In this document: piece after piece, positions 6,666 to 9,814 of the stretch
Position numbering within the stretch: the first letter of the stretch is position 1
Layout: each line of letters begins with the position of its first letter
The notes under the pieces: model-generated
Seen by the model: the letters and a program-made list of their open reading frames with translations, nothing else
Databases searched by the model: none
Told to the model about the DNA's origin: nothing
Source: Bacteroidota bacterium
GTDB taxonomy: Bacteria > Bacteroidota > Bacteroidia > Chitinophagales > Chitinophagaceae
NCBI GenBank assembly: GCA_023429825.1
Contig: JAEZDC010000005.1
Location: 1-9,814 of the forward strand
DNA: 9,814 bases
Direction: 5' to 3'
Position numbers and translations under genes: made by a program

Positions 6666-7097
6666 ATGAAAACAAATTATCTTCTGAAGGAATTGTCGTG
6701 TGCTATGGTATTTTTTTTCCTGTTAACCGGCACTTTAACTGCACAGGTTTGCGGAAAGAAAGTAGACAAGAAAGATATTCAAACCGTGAAAGATCTTTCA
6801 GGGAACTGGACCGGTGAGATAAAATCAGGAGGTAACGTCTACCTGCTCCAGGTGAGCATAAAGCAACAGGGAGAAGAACTGGTGGCGCAAATAGTAGACG
6901 CATCTACCAGGGAAAAACTTGATGCGGCGGTGAGTATATGTGCGCCATCCAAATATCACTTCTCGGGTGTGTTGCCTAATGGACAGGCTTTCAGGTATAG
7001 TCCCTGGTTAAAGAACGGCGTATTGAGTGGCAGTTACCAGGTAGGCGAAGTATGTAGCTTGGATAAGCCCACCTTCAATCTTACCAGGAAAATGTAA
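6666..7097 (+). CDS. Small secreted beta-rich protein of unknown function
   Basis: This 143-residue protein has a signal peptide of about 27 residues (core MVFFFLLTG, cleavage likely after TAQ). Cys29 follows without a lipobox, so it is probably not a lipoprotein. The mature chain shows alternating hydrophobic residues typical of beta strands. It has LSGNWTGEI at 44-52, YLLQVSIKQQ at 59-68 and a closing LSGSYQVGEVC at 120-130. The GxW start and LxGxY repeat recall small lipocalin-like barrels, but I cannot assign a family. Cysteines at 29, 92 and 130 could form one disulphide. A stop codon directly before the ATG at 6666 fixes the start. The gene follows the secreted hydrolase on the same strand, and co-transcription is possible but not shown. 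Confidence 0.82.
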   Translation: MKTNYLLKELSCAMVFFFLLTGTLTAQVCGKKVDKKDIQTVKDLSGNWTGEIKSGGNVYLLQVSIKQQGEELVAQIVDASTREKLDAAVSICAPSKYHFSGVLPNGQAFRYSPWLKNGVLSGSYQVGEVCSLDKPTFNLTRKM

Positions 7098-7251
7098 CGG
7101 CTTCCTTTGGCTTGCATAAATGACAGGTGGCAACGGCCGGAACCACGGATTAGCAAAAGCATATAAGCTTCGTTCAGATATCGTCCGCTAATAAAATATT
7201 CCCTAATTCTATGTTGAATAAGAAATATCAATCCCCCGATCGTTTTGTATC

Positions 7252-7914
7252 TTGATTCATAAACCAAAGCGTCTCTTGCCATTCACCTTCACCACATTCT
7301 TAGACCTTGCCGGAACATTTGCGTTTGCAATAAGCGGTATCCGTTTAGCCTCAGGTAAGCGCATCGACTGGTTTGGCGCTTATGTGTTGGGGTTAGCCAC
7401 CGCTATTGGCGGAGGTACCGTAAGAGACCTTTTGCTGAACGTTACACCCTTCTGGATGCTGGATAGTAAATACCTCGTTATAACAGGAGTGGCTTTGCTC
7501 ACAACGATCCTCTTTAAGAACAAGATCAACAAATGGGGAAATACATTATTTCTCTTTGACGCAATCGGGCTTGGATTGTTTATGATAACCGGTATCAGTA
7601 AAACGATAGATGCGGGATTCCCGTTCTGGGTCTGTATTGTAATGGGCACCATTACCGGCTCCCTTGGTGGTATGATCCGTGATGTATTGTTGAACCAGGT
7701 GCCTTTGTTATTTCGCGGTGAGATCTATGCGCTCACCTGTGTTGCAGGAGGCATAGTGTATTTTATATGTCTTCAATTAAGTATTGATATCAAAGTAACA
7801 GAATTGATCGCCGCAGCTACAGTGATCACCATGCGGATATTGGCAGTAAAGTTTCACATCCGGTTACCGGTACTGGAAGGGAAGAAAAAAGATCAGGGCC
7901 AGGAAACATTATAA
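7252..7914 (+). CDS. TRIC/YicG (UPF0126) family cation channel, TTG start
   Basis: This 220-residue membrane protein belongs to the trimeric intracellular cation channel family, whose bacterial members (YicG, UPF0126) conduct K+ and other monovalent cations. It shows the internal duplication of the family: the first repeat carries GGGTVRD at 53-59 and the second GSLGGMIRD at 136-144. About seven hydrophobic helices span residues 14-205, followed by a charged tail. No ATG is suitably placed; the nearest in-frame stop upstream is at 7219-7221. TTG at 7252 or TTG at 7276 must be used unless an error hides an ATG. I report 7252, which puts the first helix at the usual distance from the N terminus. 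It ends tail to tail with the response regulator gene inside TTATAA. Physiological role here is unknown. Confidence 0.92.
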   Translation: MIHKPKRLLPFTFTTFLDLAGTFAFAISGIRLASGKRIDWFGAYVLGLATAIGGGTVRDLLLNVTPFWMLDSKYLVITGVALLTTILFKNKINKWGNTLFLFDAIGLGLFMITGISKTIDAGFPFWVCIVMGTITGSLGGMIRDVLLNQVPLLFRGEIYALTCVAGGIVYFICLQLSIDIKVTELIAAATVITMRILAVKFHIRLPVLEGKKKDQGQETL

Positions 7915-8319
7915 CACCGCAGGCCTGGCATAGAACAACATTTCCAGTACATCTTGCTTGATCGATGCCATATCAGTGCTTTTAGAAAAATAAGCTGCTG
8001 CACCACAGGCGACCGCCTCTGTCTGGTGAGCAGGGAAAGTACTGTTTGAGTACACCACCTTTGGCACGTCTGTAAAGGCCGAGTGGCCCTGGAGTTTTTT
8101 TATGATAGCAGCACCACTGCTCCTGGGAAGATTAAAGTCAATGATGAAAAGCGATGGTGCCGGTTCATTATTATTCAATTGAAGGTAATTGAATAATTCC
8201 TCTGCATCTGAAAAACGGACCGCGTCGAGGCACGGAGCCACATCTCTCAATGCTTCATCGATAAACATGAAATCATCCGAATCATCTTCAACTATATAAA
8301 TCTTTTTCGTTTCCTGCAT
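7909..8319 (-). CDS. Single-domain response regulator (Rcp1-like receiver)
   Basis: This 136-residue cytoplasmic protein consists of one CheY-like receiver domain and has no output domain. The acidic metal-binding pair is in VEDDSDD (Asp12, Asp13). The phosphoacceptor is Asp61 in FIIDFNLPRSSG. The switch Ser lies in VVYSNST (Ser91 or Ser93) and the conserved Lys113 is in YFSKS. The wording EALxD then FNYL with DFNLPRSSG resembles Rcp1-type regulators that accept phosphate from phytochrome kinases. The gene diverges from the bacteriophytochrome gene 67 bases away, so it is probably its partner; this is inference from position and family. TAGTTTTG (8328-8335, minus strand) matches the -7 consensus but is very close to the start. 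Confidence 0.94.
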   Translation of the reverse strand: MQETKKIYIVEDDSDDFMFIDEALRDVAPCLDAVRFSDAEELFNYLQLNNNEPAPSLFIIDFNLPRSSGAAIIKKLQGHSAFTDVPKVVYSNSTFPAHQTEAVACGAAAYFSKSTDMASIKQDVLEMLFYARPAVL

Positions 8320-8386
8320 TAAGGACGCAAAACTAAAGCAAGCTGTTTATCTTTATTTCTTTTCATTTCTTTTTAGCACTTTTATA

Positions 8387-9814
8387 ATGCAGATATTAAA
8401 AGATGTGGACAGCAGCTTCTGTGGCAATATACCACTTCATCAAACCAATCTCGTTCAACCTCAGGGAGTTTTACTGGTGATCAATCAAAAAGATCTATCC
8501 CTCGTACAGGCTAGTATTAACATTCATGAAATTTTCGGCAAGCGGCATGACGAGCTGATTAATACTTCTATCAAGGATCTGTTTGCGCAGGAAACTGTTG
8601 AGCTTTTAAGCGGCATCAATGATCTTCATTATTCCTTGCCCGCAGAATTATTGCTGAAACAAAGGGGTATAATAAGTAAGGCCGCCTCAATGATCCATGA
8701 AAAAAATGGATGCTTACATATCGAAATCGAATTACCTTTTTACACTTCGGTTTCAGATAGTAATGCAACCAATATTTTCATGCAGGTGCAAAGCATCATG
8801 TCATCTGTCAATAGTTGCGGCTCGGTACAGGAAGTAGCCAACGTGGCTGCAAAACACATCAAAGCTTTATCCGGTTTTGATAAGGTGATGATCTATTCTT
8901 TCGATGAAGAATGGATAGGCAGTGTCATTGCTGAAGAAATGGAGCCGGGTATGGAAAGCTACTTCGGGCTGCGGTTCCCTGCATCTGATGTACCAAAACA
9001 GGCAAGAGACCTTTATCTTAAAAACCCTTATCGCTTAATACCTAACAGGGAATATACCGGTGTGCCGCTATGGCCTGCAATCAATCCTGTTACAGATCAA
9101 CCTACTGACCTTTCTGATTGCAAATTCAGAAGCGTGGTGTCTGTACACATCGAATACCTGAAGAACATGAACGTGATGGCCTCCATGTCCACCAGGATAA
9201 TACATAAAGAGCAACTTTGGGGATTGATCGCCTGCCATCACCGTACCCCTAAATATCTTTCATTCCAGGAATGTTCGTTTTTTGAATTTTTATCGAATAT
9301 CATCTCTTCCAAGATCGCATCATTATCTTATAAATTATCTGCTGCAAGAGAGCGAACCTTACGCATACAATATGACAGCATCATTCAACAATTATCGTTA
9401 TCAGCCTCGCTGTATGATGCGCTGGTGGAGTCGGGAGATGAATTAATGATGGTATTTGATGCGGATGGTATTGCTGTCTGTCATCATAAAAAAATGAGTG
9501 TATTGGGTGCCACCCCTCAAAGGGAAGAGATAGAAGGTATCGTGTCATGGCTACGTACGGAGGCGTTTACAAAAACAGTTGAGATACGGGATCTTCCATT
9601 GCGATATGAACCTGCGAAAGATTTCGCTGAAGTGGCAAGTGGTTTACTTGTTTTGCCTATCCAGCCCTATGAAGGTTACTACATACTCGCCTTTCGTAAC
9701 GAAGTGATCAGGAAGGTTAATTGGGGTGGCAATCCGAACCAGGTGCTCACTTTTGAAAAAGATTCTGCAAACTACCACCCAAGGAATTCTTTCGCTACAT
9801 GGCAGGAGACGGTA
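8387..9814 (+). CDS. Bacteriophytochrome photosensor, N-terminal part (3' end beyond window)
   Basis: This red/far-red photoreceptor, normally binding biliverdin, is open at the right edge after 476 residues. The PAS domain holds the likely chromophore cysteine Cys12 (SSFCGNIPLHQTN). The motif usually written QPHG reads QPQG at 24-27. The GAF domain (about 130-320) has the phytochrome signature PASDVP at 198-203 (Asp201), HIEYLKNMNVMASMS at 254-268 (His254) and LWGLIACHH at 277-285. The PHY domain follows, with tongue motifs WGG at 446-448 and PRNSF at 465-469. This is the canonical photosensory order. The output, commonly a histidine kinase, is not visible. No haem oxygenase gene is in the window, so biliverdin must come from elsewhere. 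ATG at 8387 is chosen because it places Cys12 at the usual position. The divergent receiver-domain gene is a likely partner. Confidence 0.93.
   Translation, partial: MQILKDVDSSFCGNIPLHQTNLVQPQGVLLVINQKDLSLVQASINIHEIFGKRHDELINTSIKDLFAQETVELLSGINDLHYSLPAELLLKQRGIISKAASMIHEKNGCLHIEIELPFYTSVSDSNATNIFMQVQSIMSSVNSCGSVQEVANVAAKHIKALSGFDKVMIYSFDEEWIGSVIAEEMEPGMESYFGLRFPASDVPKQARDLYLKNPYRLIPNREYTGVPLWPAINPVTDQPTDLSDCKFRSVVSVHIEYLKNMNVMASMSTRIIHKEQLWGLIACHHRTPKYLSFQECSFFEFLSNIISSKIASLSYKLSAARERTLRIQYDSIIQQLSLSASLYDALVESGDELMMVFDADGIAVCHHKKMSVLGATPQREEIEGIVSWLRTEAFTKTVEIRDLPLRYEPAKDFAEVASGLLVLPIQPYEGYYILAFRNEVIRKVNWGGNPNQVLTFEKDSANYHPRNSFATWQETV

Noticed and set aside
6626..6817. Reading frame from GTG at 6626 overlapping the small secreted protein
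   Set aside because: It is in another frame from the protein with a clear signal peptide and has no protein-like features.
1..9814. Mobile element, CRISPR array, tRNA or rRNA genes
   Set aside because: I looked on both strands and saw no transposase, integrase, regularly spaced repeats, tRNA arms or rRNA-like stretches.

Overview
The window looks like chromosomal DNA from a Bacteroidota bacterium, most likely of the Chitinophagaceae type. The evidence is a moderately AT-rich sequence, starts without strong Shine-Dalgarno sites, TAnnTTTG-like promoter boxes, a lipoprotein with a sortilin-type propeller domain, and a single-chain class II glycyl-tRNA synthetase of Bacteroidota style. This placement rests on reading the proteins, not on a database search.

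Left part (1-2292). The 5' end of a minus-strand lipoprotein gene runs off the left edge and diverges from a plus-strand cluster. That cluster encodes a small exported protein of unknown function, a plant-type ferredoxin-NADP reductase-like flavoprotein, and a four-helix membrane protein whose start overlaps the reductase stop by ATGA.

Middle part (2289-5637). A minus-strand run reads MazG-like nucleotide pyrophosphohydrolase, then YihY/BrkB membrane protein, then glycyl-tRNA synthetase. The gaps are 46-73 bases, so this is a likely operon. Its last gene ends tail to tail with the four-helix protein inside one TTAG. Upstream of the pyrophosphohydrolase lies a 479-base stretch without a convincing gene. 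It holds a strong minus-strand intrinsic terminator (5191-5224) and several further hairpins. This is the least explained part of the window. A short array of degenerate 7-base units lies between the pyrophosphohydrolase and BrkB genes.

Right part (5638-9814). Plus-strand genes encode a secreted alpha/beta-hydrolase, a small secreted beta-rich protein, and a TRIC/YicG-family cation channel that apparently starts at TTG. The channel gene meets, tail to tail, a minus-strand single-domain response regulator. That regulator diverges from a bacteriophytochrome whose PAS, GAF and most of the PHY domain are present before the right edge cuts it off. The last two are likely partners in red/far-red light signalling.

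I see no CRISPR array, rRNA, tRNA, transposase or phage gene, and no clear sign of a new defence or multi-gene system. The items most worth a second look are the structured gap at 5159-5637, the heptamer array, the reductase/membrane-protein pair, and the phytochrome/regulator pair.
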